Source of the DNA: CAYRGG01 sp964423745
Lineage (GTDB): Bacteria; Pseudomonadota; Gammaproteobacteria; Competibacterales; Competibacteraceae
Direction: 5' to 3'
Length of the DNA: 64,000 nucleotides
Assembly: GCA_964423745.1 (NCBI GenBank)
Contig: CAYRGG010000010.1
Span: 32,412 to 96,411, forward strand
Position numbers and translations under genes: made by a program. Below the pieces are notes generated by a model. That model saw only the letters and a program-made list of their open reading frames with translations. It had not been told where the DNA came from and ran no database searches. This document shows positions 1-8,858 of the stretch, one piece after another; within the stretch, counting starts at the first letter, position 1, and each line of letters opens with the position of its first letter.

Positions 1-986
1 AGGGAAGATACAAAGGGAATAATCATGATACCCATCACTAACCCGGCCGCCAAGGCGCTCTCTGACGCTACTCTCAAACCCAACGACATGCCCACATCTC
101 GAACCAACGGCGCTACGGTGAGGGCGGCAAAAAAACCATACACCACCGTGGGTACTCCAGCCAGGATTTCCAATAACGGCTTGGCCACCGAACGAAATCT
201 GGGATGAGCATATTCTGACAAATAAAGCGCTGACATAAGCCCAATGGGTACCGCCACCACCATGGCGATAAACGATATAAGTAAGGTTCCAGTGAATAAC
301 GGTATCGCCCCAAACGCGCCACTGGCGCCCGCTTGATCCGCACGGATGGCAATCTGCGGGCTCCATTGGGTACCGAACAAAAATTCCTGGATGGGCACCT
401 TATTAAAAAAGCGCATGGATTCAAACAACACCGACAATACAATACCCAGGGTGGTAAAGATCGCAATGGTGGAGCTGATAATGAGAAATATTGTGATGGC
501 CTGCTCTACCCGGTTACGAGCTCGCAGTTTGGGGGCGATGGCATTGCGCGCATAAATGGCGCCACCCATGGCTACGGTTATGGCAACCACCCAAAGCGCT
601 GCATTACCGATGGCGAGGAGCTCGCGGTAATGATCGGCGGCCGCTTGAATAGTTTCAGTGGGGGTGCCCGCAAAAATATTACCTTGGGCGAGATTTTTTA
701 TGCTGTTGACCACTAAATTCAGGCGGGCATCGGGTAATGCTTGCAGCTCTTCAGGCAAACCTGCAATCACCAAACGGGTAATAATAAAGGGCTCAAAGGC
801 AATCCACAGGGCAAATATAATAAACGCGGGTATGGCGCACCAGAACGCCGTAAAAAAGCCGTAATAGTTGGGTAGTGAATGGAGGTTGCGGGTATGGCCG
901 TTAGCTACTTTTAAGGATCGGGAGCGGCCAAGATAGTAACTGATACTGGAAAGTACCAGTAAGGTTATCACTAGGTAAACGAACAT
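1..986 (-). CDS. pstC: Phosphate ABC transporter permease PstC (partial, C-terminus outside window)
   Basis: Inner-membrane permease subunit of the high-affinity PstSCAB phosphate importer. The frame opens with ATG at 986 and stays open to the window edge, giving about 328 residues. The N-terminus is a membrane segment (MFVYLVITLLVLSSISYYLG). After a periplasmic-looking stretch come further hydrophobic segments and the permease core with the signature LLEILAGVPTVVYGFFAALT near residue 285. The long N-terminal part before the core is typical of the larger PstC subfamily. It lies 111 bp downstream of pstS on the same strand, behind an intrinsic terminator that probably lowers its expression relative to pstS. 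Identification is firm; the C-terminal end cannot be seen. Confidence 0.9.
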   Translation of the reverse strand, partial: MFVYLVITLLVLSSISYYLGRSRSLKVANGHTRNLHSLPNYYGFFTAFWCAIPAFIIFALWIAFEPFIITRLVIAGLPEELQALPDARLNLVVNSIKNLAQGNIFAGTPTETIQAAADHYRELLAIGNAALWVVAITVAMGGAIYARNAIAPKLRARNRVEQAITIFLIISSTIAIFTTLGIVLSVLFESMRFFNKVPIQEFLFGTQWSPQIAIRADQAGASGAFGAIPLFTGTLLISFIAMVVAVPIGLMSALYLSEYAHPRFRSVAKPLLEILAGVPTVVYGFFAALTVAPLVRDVGMSLGLRVASESALAAGLVMGIMIIPFVSS

Positions 987-1032
987 GAATTAAATAGCTC
1001 TCACTTTTAAAGACTCTTATTCAGCGACCCAG

Positions 1033-1066
1033 AAAAAAGCGGCGCCCGGTATAAAACCGGCCGCCG
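1033..1066 (-). terminator. Intrinsic terminator or attenuator between pstS and pstC
   Basis: Read on the minus strand, an 11-bp stem with one mismatch (arms 1056-1066 and 1040-1050, five-base loop) is followed by six T residues (1038-1033). It sits just after the pstS stop codon. A leaky terminator here would give more binding protein than permease, a common arrangement in ABC importer operons. Confidence 0.75.
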
Positions 1067-1097
1067 ATCTGCCATTGCTGATTTCTCTAAAAGAGAA

Positions 1098-2168
1098 TCA
1101 CTTCATGGAAAGTTCCATATCTTTCATACTCTCTGCATCCGCCTGCACTTGTTCACGTTCCTCGTCGGGAAGGGGAATAAGCCCTTTATCACCCAGATAA
1201 CCATCGGGACCCACCGCGTTTTCTGAGGTAAACTCCGCCACGTATTCTTTGATACCAGGGATCACACCCACATGGGCTTTTTTCACATAGAAATATAAGG
1301 GTCGGGACACGGGATAATCCCCTTCGGCAATATTATCAAAGGTGGGCTCTACGCCACCGATGTGGGAACCCTGTACTTTGTCCATATTTTCTTCTAAAAA
1401 GCTATAGCCGAAAATACCTAACGCATCGGGATTTGCTTGCAATTTTTGCACGATAAGGTTGTCGTTTTCCCCGGCATCGATATACCCGCCATCTTCACGC
1501 ATATTCATACAAGCCGCCTTATAAGCGTCTTCGTCGCTGTCTTCCATAGCGGCGATAAACTCAAACTCCTGACAACCCGGCTCCATGACTAACTCCACAA
1601 AGGCGTCCCGGGTCCCAGAGGTGGGTGGCGGACCGAGTACCTCAATGTCAGAATCTGGAAGTTCTGAATTAATATCAGACCATTTTTCATAAGGGTTTGG
1701 TACCAGTTCCTCGCTACCGTCGGGATTAGGGACCTCTTTTGCCAGGGCAAGATAAAGCTCTTTCAGGGTGAGGTTATAATGATCCGCCTGGTTAGAATTG
1801 GCGACAGCGATACCGTCAAAACCTATTTTGACCTCTGCAATCTCCTCGACGCCGTTCTGTTCGCACATCTCCACTTCAGACTCTTTAATACGACGGGATG
1901 CATTGGTGATGTCTGGATGCTCGACACCAACGCCGGCACAGAATAGCTTGATGCCACCGCCTGAACCTGTGGATTCGATGGTAGGCGTTTTATAATCGGT
2001 GGTTTTACCAAATTGTTCAGCCACTACGGTGGCAAAGGGATAGACCGTCGAAGAACCTACAATGCTGATATAATCTCTAGCCGACTGCCCAAAAGCAGTG
2101 CTTGTTACAGCAGCAGAAGCCAAAAGGGCGATGGAATAATATTTTTTATACACGCGCAACCTCCGCAT
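1098..2168 (-). CDS. pstS: Phosphate-binding periplasmic protein PstS
   Basis: Periplasmic phosphate receptor of the Pst importer, 356 residues. A signal peptide covers about residues 1-28 (positive start, hydrophobic core, cleavage near AFGQ-SA). Phosphate-binding loops typical of the family are visible: ISIVGSSTVYPF near residue 35, ESTGSGGGIKLFCAG near 65, DITNASRRIK near 87 and TSGTRDAFVEL near 184. It belongs to the longer PstS type that pairs with extended PstC permeases, in line with the downstream gene. A PHO box lies 77 bp upstream. The ATG at 2168 is the only start that gives a complete signal peptide. Confidence 0.95.
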   Translation of the reverse strand: MRRLRVYKKYYSIALLASAAVTSTAFGQSARDYISIVGSSTVYPFATVVAEQFGKTTDYKTPTIESTGSGGGIKLFCAGVGVEHPDITNASRRIKESEVEMCEQNGVEEIAEVKIGFDGIAVANSNQADHYNLTLKELYLALAKEVPNPDGSEELVPNPYEKWSDINSELPDSDIEVLGPPPTSGTRDAFVELVMEPGCQEFEFIAAMEDSDEDAYKAACMNMREDGGYIDAGENDNLIVQKLQANPDALGIFGYSFLEENMDKVQGSHIGGVEPTFDNIAEGDYPVSRPLYFYVKKAHVGVIPGIKEYVAEFTSENAVGPDGYLGDKGLIPLPDEEREQVQADAESMKDMELSMK

Positions 2169-2244
2169 GAGAAGGGGATGGTAGTAAAAAAGATGTCGCT
2201 TTTAGTTTCATTGGATGCAAAGCGCCCTACACTGTAACCAACAA

Positions 2245-2264
2245 ATGCTACAGTTTTATGACAA
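2245..2264 (-). promoter_or_regulatory. PHO box (PhoB-binding site) of pstS
   Basis: On the minus strand the 20 bases read TTGTCATAAAACTGTAGCAT, two 7-bp PhoB repeats (TTGTCAT, CTGTAGC) separated by an AT-rich spacer, close to the E. coli PHO box consensus CTGTCATAAAWCTGTCAYA. About 8 bp downstream is TACAGT, a candidate -10 element, as expected when PhoB replaces the -35 contact. Confidence 0.75.
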
Positions 2265-2308
2265 AGAGCAATTTCTGACGTTGAAGACTAGGAAGTGCGG
2301 CTCTCTCT

Positions 2309-5002
2309 CTAAGCCGCTTCATCGAGATAATGCACCAAAGCGGCCCGTAATTCTGCGTAGCGGCGTTCATCTTGCAACGGTTGGTTATTACGATCGGTAA
2401 TAAAGAAAACATCCTCTGCTCGAGCCCCAATGGTGGCAACCTTGGCGTTTTGCAGATGCACCTCACAGTCCATAAAAGCCTGTCCAATGCGAGACAGCAA
2501 CCCGGGTCGGTCAGCCGTAATCAGTTCAATCACAGTACGACCATTGCCCGTGTCTTCACTGAAAATCACTTGGGTTGGGGTAGGAAAATGTTTAAGGACC
2601 CGGGCTAGACGGCGACTTGAGCGGTTAAAGTTAAAGGTTGGCATACCCAGCTGCTGGCGCAGCGTGGTTACAATCTCCTTTATGCGAAACGGCTCTTGAA
2701 TAGATTCTCCAGAGCTTTCCACCACCGTATAACTGTCCAAGGTCATACCGTTACTGGTGATGATACGCGCATCTAGCACCGTCAATCCTAACCGATCCAG
2801 CGTCGTCACCATCTTGGCGAAGATAGCCTCACTGTCATAGGTATATACAAACACTTCCGTACCACCTCGATTAGGGTTTTCACGGGCCAAAATGAGTGGC
2901 AAACGGTGACCTGTCTTAAAAATTGCCCGGGTGTGCCAAACGATTTCGTCCGGCGCGTAGCGTAAAAAATAGTCATCACCAAATCCCTGCCACATCCCCT
3001 TGACCCTTTTTTTATCAATCCCCTGTCGAGACAGTTGTACCAGGGCTTGTTGTTGGATTTCGTGAATGCGCTCTTCTTTATCGATGGGTCTAATTAAACC
3101 GCGCCGCAAGGCGCGCCGGGTGGCTTGATAAAGCTCCCAAAGCAGGGAAGCGCGCCAGCTATTCCAAAGTTTAGGATTGGTAGCCCGGATATCGGCGACA
3201 GTCAACAAATACAAATAATCCAAATGAAGTTCGTCCCCTACCAAACGGGCAAACTCATTGATGACTTGGGGATCATCGATGTCCTTCTTTTGAGCGGTCA
3301 ACGACATGGCCAAATGATTACTAACTAACCAGATGACGATACCTGTGTCCACGCGGCTCAAGCCATGACGACGACAAAAATTGCGGGCGTCTTTAGCGCC
3401 TAACTCAGAGTGGTCTCCACCGCGTCCCTTAGCAATGTCGTGATACAGGGCAGCCACGTATAACAGCAGCGGTTTAGGTAAGCGTCGCATCAGAGCGCTA
3501 CACAGGGGAAATTCTTCGGCATAGCGAGCCAAACAAAAACGGCGCAAATTACGCACCAAAAATAAAATGTGCTGATCCACCGTATAAGTGTGGAATAAAT
3601 CATACTGCATGCGACCTACAATGGCGCCAAACTCTGGCAAGTAAGCAGCCAGCACACCAAACTGATTCATACGCCGTAACTGCTGAGTAACGCCGCGGTA
3701 TTGCCGAAGAATTTTCATAAACAATTGTTGGGCGCGGATATCGCGTCGAAAGCGATCATCGATAAGGTGTAAATGGGTACATATCAGGCGGATAGTTGAA
3801 GCGCGGATGCCGTGGAGATCGCTATGCTTTTGCAACAGCAAAAAAGCTTCCAATAAAGCAAAGGGGTAACGCTCAAACACATCGGATCGAGTGACTTCCA
3901 AAAAACCTCGGCGTACTTGAAAACGCCGGTTGATAGGCACCGGTTCGCCGGAACCATCTGCTAATAGGATCACTTCCTTAAACAATTGCAGAAGCATCTC
4001 ATTTAAGCGACCTAAGGCCATAATGGTGCGATAATAACGCTGCATAAATTGTTCGACGGCAAGATTGTGATCCTTATCCCGGTAACCAAACTGATTTGCC
4101 AGCTGGCGCTGATAATCGAACAACAGTCGGTCTTCCCGGCGCCCCGTCAAGGTATGCAGGGCAAATCTAACTTGCCATAAATAGTCCCGACAGGCCATGA
4201 GCTCTTGATGTTCGTTGTCGGTGAGAAAGCCCTTTGTCACAAGATCACGAAAGTTAGTGGCGCCAAAATGGCGTTTAGCCACCCACCCGATCATTTGTAG
4301 ATCCCGCAAACCCCCTGGTCCTTCCTTGACGTCGGGTTCGAGATTGTAAGCCGTGTCATGGTATTTATGGTAACGTTGCTGTTGCTCTTGGTATTTAGCT
4401 TCAAAAAACCGCCGGGTAGGCCATATCTGATCTGGACCGGTAAGTTCCCGCATAGCTATAAACAGGTCATGGTGCCCAACCAGCAAACGGGCTTCCATAA
4501 GACTGGTGGCCACGGTGATGTCAGCTGATGCTTGCCGTACACATTCGTCCAAGCTGCGTACACTGTGTCCCACCTCAAGCCCCATATCCCACAAAAAGAT
4601 CAGAAAACCTTCCAGATTCTCTCGATACTGGCTGATATCGTCATTATGTAATAACACCATAATATCAATATCCGAACCCGGATGTAACTCACCGCGTCCG
4701 TAACCACCCACCGCGACCAAAGCGAGATTTTTATCCAGCGTGGGGAAAAAGCGCCGCCACACCCAGCGCAGCAAATGATCGATCCAATCCGCACGGCTTT
4801 TAACCAGCGCGTTGGCTGGAACACCTTCGTAGAACTGCCCACGCAGCTGCTCATCGATTTGCCGTAGGGCAGCGCGAAAGGCTTTAATGGGATTTTCACT
4901 CAGAGCCAACGTTGACTCCATAGCGTCTTTATCTAATAAGGAAGCCTCTGTCGCTGTTGACACTGTGGATGAGGCAGTCGAGGTAGGAAAAAACATCTGC
5001 AT
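2309..5002 (-). CDS. glnD: Bifunctional [protein-PII] uridylyltransferase/uridylyl-removing enzyme GlnD
   Basis: Cytosolic nitrogen sensor that uridylylates PII at low glutamine and deuridylylates it at high glutamine. It is 897 residues, a normal length. Domain order is visible: nucleotidyltransferase with GGYGRGELHPGSDIDI at residues 99-114, an HD hydrolase domain with ALYHDIAKGRGGDHSELG near 515, then two C-terminal ACT domains (about 710-785, and from about 825 with ITADRPGLLSRIGQAF). The N-terminal 35 residues are Ser/Thr-rich and poorly conserved. It follows map by 39 bp on the same strand, the usual map-glnD arrangement next to rpsB. Its output feeds the NtrB/NtrC system encoded at the other end of the window. 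Confidence 0.96.
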   Translation of the reverse strand: MQMFFPTSTASSTVSTATEASLLDKDAMESTLALSENPIKAFRAALRQIDEQLRGQFYEGVPANALVKSRADWIDHLLRWVWRRFFPTLDKNLALVAVGGYGRGELHPGSDIDIMVLLHNDDISQYRENLEGFLIFLWDMGLEVGHSVRSLDECVRQASADITVATSLMEARLLVGHHDLFIAMRELTGPDQIWPTRRFFEAKYQEQQQRYHKYHDTAYNLEPDVKEGPGGLRDLQMIGWVAKRHFGATNFRDLVTKGFLTDNEHQELMACRDYLWQVRFALHTLTGRREDRLLFDYQRQLANQFGYRDKDHNLAVEQFMQRYYRTIMALGRLNEMLLQLFKEVILLADGSGEPVPINRRFQVRRGFLEVTRSDVFERYPFALLEAFLLLQKHSDLHGIRASTIRLICTHLHLIDDRFRRDIRAQQLFMKILRQYRGVTQQLRRMNQFGVLAAYLPEFGAIVGRMQYDLFHTYTVDQHILFLVRNLRRFCLARYAEEFPLCSALMRRLPKPLLLYVAALYHDIAKGRGGDHSELGAKDARNFCRRHGLSRVDTGIVIWLVSNHLAMSLTAQKKDIDDPQVINEFARLVGDELHLDYLYLLTVADIRATNPKLWNSWRASLLWELYQATRRALRRGLIRPIDKEERIHEIQQQALVQLSRQGIDKKRVKGMWQGFGDDYFLRYAPDEIVWHTRAIFKTGHRLPLILARENPNRGGTEVFVYTYDSEAIFAKMVTTLDRLGLTVLDARIITSNGMTLDSYTVVESSGESIQEPFRIKEIVTTLRQQLGMPTFNFNRSSRRLARVLKHFPTPTQVIFSEDTGNGRTVIELITADRPGLLSRIGQAFMDCEVHLQNAKVATIGARAEDVFFITDRNNQPLQDERRYAELRAALVHYLDEAA

Positions 5003-5041
5003 TTTAAGGCAACTACATGTGTCAGGAATTAAAAAAAGACG

Positions 5042-5809
5042 CTATAGCGGATCATCCGGCTGACGGGTAAGCACTTCGACACCACTTTCTGTGACCAGTA
5101 CTGTGTGTTCCCATTGCGCCGAAAGACTATGGTCTTTAGTGACCACTGTCCAACCATCGGGAAGCAACTTAGTATAGCGTTTGCCCACATTGACCATAGG
5201 TTCAATGGTAAAGGTCATACCTTCCACTAATTGTATACCTTCATTGGGTTTTCCATAATGCAAAACTTGCGGTTCTTCGTGGAATTGTCGGCCAATGCCG
5301 TGACCACAATACTCACGCACAATCGAACAGCCGTTGGCTTCGGCATGGCGTTGAATGGTATAGCCAATATCGCCAAGATGGCGACCCGGTCTCACCATTT
5401 CAATACCCGTGCAAAGACATTCATAAGCGACTCGAGAGACCCGCTGGGCGATAATCGAAGGTTCTCCCACATGGAACATCTTACTGGTGTCGCCATGATA
5501 ACCTTCTTTGATGACCGTTACATCGATGTTCAGTATATCACCGCGTTTAAGACGCCGCTTACCAGGAATACCGTGACACACCACATGATTAATGGACGTA
5601 CAGATAGATTTTGGAAAGCCACGATAATTTAAAGGCGCAGGAATGGCATTTTGTTCCTTGACGATATAATTGTGACAAATCTCATCCAGCTCCTCAGTGG
5701 AGACACCCTCGCGCACATGGGGACGAATCATATGGAGCACATCAGCGGCTAGACGACCTGCGATACGCATTTTTTCAATATCTTCCGGCGACTTGATAGA
5801 TATACTCAC
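5042..5809 (-). CDS. map: Type I methionine aminopeptidase
   Basis: Removes the initiator methionine from nascent proteins. It is 255 residues. The metal ligands expected for the type I family can all be placed: H79 (NHVVCHGIPG), D96 (DILNIDVTV), D107 (GYHGDTSKMF), H170 (YCGHGIG), E203 (TIEPM) and E234 (QWEHTVLV). It is divergent from rpsB, as in E. coli, with a 261-bp shared upstream region, and is followed by glnD. Confidence 0.96.
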   Translation of the reverse strand: MSISIKSPEDIEKMRIAGRLAADVLHMIRPHVREGVSTEELDEICHNYIVKEQNAIPAPLNYRGFPKSICTSINHVVCHGIPGKRRLKRGDILNIDVTVIKEGYHGDTSKMFHVGEPSIIAQRVSRVAYECLCTGIEMVRPGRHLGDIGYTIQRHAEANGCSIVREYCGHGIGRQFHEEPQVLHYGKPNEGIQLVEGMTFTIEPMVNVGKRYTKLLPDGWTVVTKDHSLSAQWEHTVLVTESGVEVLTRQPDDPL

Positions 5810-5895
5810 GTTTTACTCACCCTGCACCGTTAATTTTTACGCAATAATTGAACTGCTTTTCGGATTGGGAGTTCATTTGCAATCAAGAAGTTCAT

Positions 5896-5925
5896 TTGTG
5901 ATCGATAAATGATTCATGGTATAAA
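5896..5925 (+). promoter_or_regulatory. Candidate sigma-70 promoter for rpsB-tsf
   Basis: TTGTGA (5896-5901), an 18-bp spacer, then TATAAA (5920-5925), upstream of a leader of about 140 bases before rpsB. The -35 match is imperfect. Two direct copies of AGTTCATTTG lie at 5870-5879 and 5889-5898, the second overlapping the -35. In E. coli the rpsB leader is structured and bound by S2; I cannot verify such a fold here. Confidence 0.35.
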
Positions 5926-6070
5926 TCACACGCTTTATAAGCAATGATTATTCAACTTTAAAATTCTCACATACGTCGTCACATACTGTGGGGTGCCCTC
6001 TCTATGTTGAGTGGGTTACTGTATGGGACGTATGGAGGTTTAACCCTTACGTTTGAGGAGATCTATCCCA

Positions 6071-6859
6071 ATGGCGAATGTTTCAATGCGCCAGATGTTA
6101 GAAGCGGGCGTGCATTTTGGACACCAGACTCGATATTGGAATCCAAAAATGGCGCCTTATATATTTGGCTCTCGCAGTAAAATACACATTGTCAATTTAG
6201 AACGCACCTTACCTCTTTACATTGATGCCACTAATTTTATCGGACGTTTGGCTTCCAAGGGCGGAAAAATTCTCTTTGTGGGCACCAAACGGTCTGCCCG
6301 TGAAGCCACGGCAAACGCCGCTATTCGCTGTGGTATGCCGTATGTAAACTATCGCTGGCTGGGGGGCATGCTGACGAATTTTAAAACCGTGCGTCAGTCC
6401 ATCAAACGCCTTAAGAACCTTGAAGCCATGGATCAAGATGGAAGTTTTGATAAACTCGCTAAAAAAGAAGTGATCATGCTTAAGCGAGAAATGGATAAAC
6501 TAGAGCGAAGTCTAGGCGGCATCAAAGACATGACCAGTCTTCCAGACGCACTATTTGTGATCGACGTGGGACACGAAAAAATCGCTGTGCGGGAGGCCAA
6601 AAAACTCGGTATTCCCGTGGTTGGCGTCGTGGATACAAACAACTCACCGGAAAGTATCGATTATGTCATTCCCGGTAACGATGATGCCATTCGCGCTATT
6701 CATCTCTATCTGGAAAACGTGGCTACGGCGGTGTTGGAAGGCCGTTCAGATGAGGTAAAACTAGACGGTGATGAAGAAGAGTTTGTGGAAGTGCGTGAGC
6801 CAACACCAGCAGCTGCAGCGTCTATTCCGGGCGACGAGAGCGCAGCCGCCAGCAGTTAA
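6071..6859 (+). CDS. rpsB: 30S ribosomal protein S2
   Basis: Small-subunit ribosomal protein, 262 residues. The N-terminus MANVSMRQMLEAGVHFGHQT is the family signature, followed by YIFGSRSKIHIVNLERT and, near residue 175, FVIDVGHEKIAVREAKKLGIPVVGVVDTN. The ATG at 6071 is preceded by GAGGAG at 6055-6060. An in-frame TTG at 6053 would add six residues absent from the family and would overlap that Shine-Dalgarno sequence, so it is rejected. The last 30 residues are an acidic and alanine-rich tail. It is first in the rpsB-tsf transcription unit. Confidence 0.97.
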   Translation: MANVSMRQMLEAGVHFGHQTRYWNPKMAPYIFGSRSKIHIVNLERTLPLYIDATNFIGRLASKGGKILFVGTKRSAREATANAAIRCGMPYVNYRWLGGMLTNFKTVRQSIKRLKNLEAMDQDGSFDKLAKKEVIMLKREMDKLERSLGGIKDMTSLPDALFVIDVGHEKIAVREAKKLGIPVVGVVDTNNSPESIDYVIPGNDDAIRAIHLYLENVATAVLEGRSDEVKLDGDEEEFVEVREPTPAAAASIPGDESAAASS

Positions 6860-6883
6860 GGCAGCGGGTTTTTAGCCATTTGC

Positions 6884-6919
6884 AAAGGCCCGTGCGCCCA
6901 CCGCTTGCGGGCCTTTTTT
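6884..6919 (+). terminator. Intrinsic terminator between rpsB and tsf
   Basis: A nine-base stem AAAGGCCCG / CGGGCCTTT (6884-6892 and 6908-6916) runs into a T tract ending at 6919. It lies in the 106-bp gap between rpsB and tsf. E. coli has a partial terminator at the same place, which lowers tsf relative to rpsB. Confidence 0.8.
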
Positions 6920-6965
6920 GCAGGCAAACAGGACATTAAACTGAATTGTGGAGGTATCGATTACT

Positions 6966-7844
6966 ATGGCACAAATTAGCGCGACATTGGTGAAAACCCT
7001 GCGGGAACGCACTGGCTCTGGCATGATGGAATGTAAACGTGCTCTACAAGAGACTGACGGTGATCTTGAAGCGGCCATTGAATTAATGCGTAAGACAGGA
7101 CTTGCCAAAGCGGATAAAAAGGCAAGCCGAGTAGCTGCTGAAGGGTTAGTGACCGTACACCAAACAGCCCAGTCCATAGCCATGGTAGAAGTGAATTGTG
7201 AAACCGACTTTGTCGCCAGACATGAGGATTTTCAAGGGTTTGTCAAAGCCGTGGCGGACTTGGTGTTGCAGCACGATCCGGCGACGTTGGAGACGCTCAT
7301 GGCGTTACCCTTGGGCGACGACGAAACCGTAGAACAAACACGCCGGGCATTGGTTGCCAAAATCGGCGAAAACATTGGGGTACGTCGCTTCACGCGGTTG
7401 CCCCTACAAAACAACGTTGTCAGTCACTATGTCCACGGCGATCGCATTGGCGTCATCGTAGAACTCGAAGGTGGCGATGAAACCTTGGCTAAAGATATCG
7501 CCATGCATGTGGCGGCCATTAAACCCGTTTGTATAGGGGCCGATCAAGTTCCTAAAGAACTCCTGGACAAAGAGCGGGAAATTTACGCAGCGCAAGCAGC
7601 CACCAGCGGTAAACCTGTGGATATTGTTGAAAAAATGGTTGAAGGACGTTTGCGCAAATATTTAGGCGAGATCACCTTATTGGGTCAACCTTTCGTAAAA
7701 GATCCCGATCAAAAAGTGGCAGACTTATTGGACAAAAAAGGCGCTAAAGTAAAAAGTTTTGTGCGGTTTGAATTGGGCGAAGGTATCGAAAAAAAAGACG
7801 ACAACTTTGTTGAAGAAGTCATGGCGCAAGCGAAGGGCAGTTGA
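6966..7844 (+). CDS. tsf: Elongation factor Ts
   Basis: Guanine-nucleotide exchange factor for EF-Tu, 292 residues. It has the N-terminal UBA-like domain (MAQISATLVKTLRERTGSGM, then MECKRALQETDGDLEAAIE) and the core motif VEVNCETDFVARHEDF near residue 77. The ATG at 6966 has GGAGG at 6950-6954. A GTG at 6948 is in frame but would place the ribosome site inside the gene, so the ATG is preferred. The next gene, pyrH, follows after 273 bp that hold no gene. Confidence 0.97.
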   Translation: MAQISATLVKTLRERTGSGMMECKRALQETDGDLEAAIELMRKTGLAKADKKASRVAAEGLVTVHQTAQSIAMVEVNCETDFVARHEDFQGFVKAVADLVLQHDPATLETLMALPLGDDETVEQTRRALVAKIGENIGVRRFTRLPLQNNVVSHYVHGDRIGVIVELEGGDETLAKDIAMHVAAIKPVCIGADQVPKELLDKEREIYAAQAATSGKPVDIVEKMVEGRLRKYLGEITLLGQPFVKDPDQKVADLLDKKGAKVKSFVRFELGEGIEKKDDNFVEEVMAQAKGS

Positions 7845-8117
7845 CTGACTTTCAAAATCATCGACAAGCTTGCCAACCGGTTGTCCAATACCTGTAACTA
7901 ACTGGCAATGGACTAGGTTTGTGATGCTAGAAACAGTCATCCAGTTGGCAATGTGGGTACTTCTTTGTCACCGCCATGGCCCTTGAACAAATCAAGCGCT
8001 AATGGTTTGTTAAAGTATTTTATTACTGTAGAGTTGTATAAGAGTAGCCTAGCTAGCTGACGTTAACCCTAGAAAGCAGTACAATCAACTCATTAAACTT
8101 CAGATATTATAAATTTC
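7845..8117. other. Intergenic region tsf-pyrH, no gene seen
   Basis: No convincing reading frame. A 10-bp palindrome CAACCGGTTG lies near 7875. An AT-rich stretch around 8010-8045, including TTGTTA and TATAAG-like hexamers, could hold a pyrH promoter, but spacing is uncertain. pyrH in related bacteria often has its own promoter here. Confidence 0.4.
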
Positions 8118-8858
8118 ATGCAGGACTCAAAAAAGCCAATGTATCGAAGGATTTTGCTTAAGCTGAGCGGGGAAGCGCTTATGGGCGACCAGGAATATGG
8201 AATTGATCCTGAAGTCATTGGGCGAATTGCCAATGAGGTGGGACAAATCAATCAGCTTGGCGTAGAGATTGGCATGGTCATAGGCGGCGGCAACTTGTTT
8301 CGAGGCGCTGGATTAGCCGAAGCCGGCATGGACCGTGTTACCGCAGATCACATGGGTATGCTGGCTACGGTGATGAATTGCCTTGCTATGCAAGACGCCT
8401 TGGAGCGGCGTAATACATACGCTCGTGTGATGTCGGCTATTCGCATCAACGAGGTATGCGAAGATTATATTCGGCGGCGTGCCGTGCGCCATTTAGAAAA
8501 GGGACGGGTAGTGATTTTTGCCTCGGGCACGGGTAATCCTTTTTTTACTACCGATTCTGCAGCGAGCCTCCGCGCTATTGAGATCAACGCTGAGGTAATG
8601 CTTAAGGCCACGAAAGTGGATGGTATTTATTCTGCGGATCCCATGAAAGTGCCCGATGCCCAATTTTATAACCATCTTACCTACGATGAAGCGCTCTTTC
8701 GTAAACTCCGCGTGATGGATGCCACGGCCATCGTCATGTGTCGGGAACATGGCATGCGGCTCAGGGTGTTTAATATTAACCGCTATGACGAACTGGTGCG
8801 TGTTGTATGCGGAGAAAACGTCGGTACAACTGTGGTTTCGGGGTTGCCTAATGATTGA
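8118..8858 (+). CDS. pyrH: Uridylate kinase (UMP kinase)
   Basis: Phosphorylates UMP to UDP in pyrimidine nucleotide synthesis. It is a bacterial hexameric amino-acid-kinase fold enzyme of 246 residues. Visible motifs are YRRILLKLSGEALMGD at the N-terminus, VIGGGNLFRGAG near residue 55, FASGTGNPFFTTDSAASLRA near 134 and KVDGIYSADP near 163. The stop codon overlaps the frr start by eight bases, which suggests translational coupling. Confidence 0.97.
   Translation: MQDSKKPMYRRILLKLSGEALMGDQEYGIDPEVIGRIANEVGQINQLGVEIGMVIGGGNLFRGAGLAEAGMDRVTADHMGMLATVMNCLAMQDALERRNTYARVMSAIRINEVCEDYIRRRAVRHLEKGRVVIFASGTGNPFFTTDSAASLRAIEINAEVMLKATKVDGIYSADPMKVPDAQFYNHLTYDEALFRKLRVMDATAIVMCREHGMRLRVFNINRYDELVRVVCGENVGTTVVSGLPND

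Noticed and set aside
6053..6070. TTG start six codons upstream of rpsB
   Set aside because: It covers the GAGGAG Shine-Dalgarno sequence and the added residues are not in S2 family N-termini.
8719..8850. Longer N-terminus for Frr inside pyrH
   Set aside because: The 44 additional residues are an out-of-frame reading of pyrH; the ATG at 8851 gives the standard 185-residue factor.
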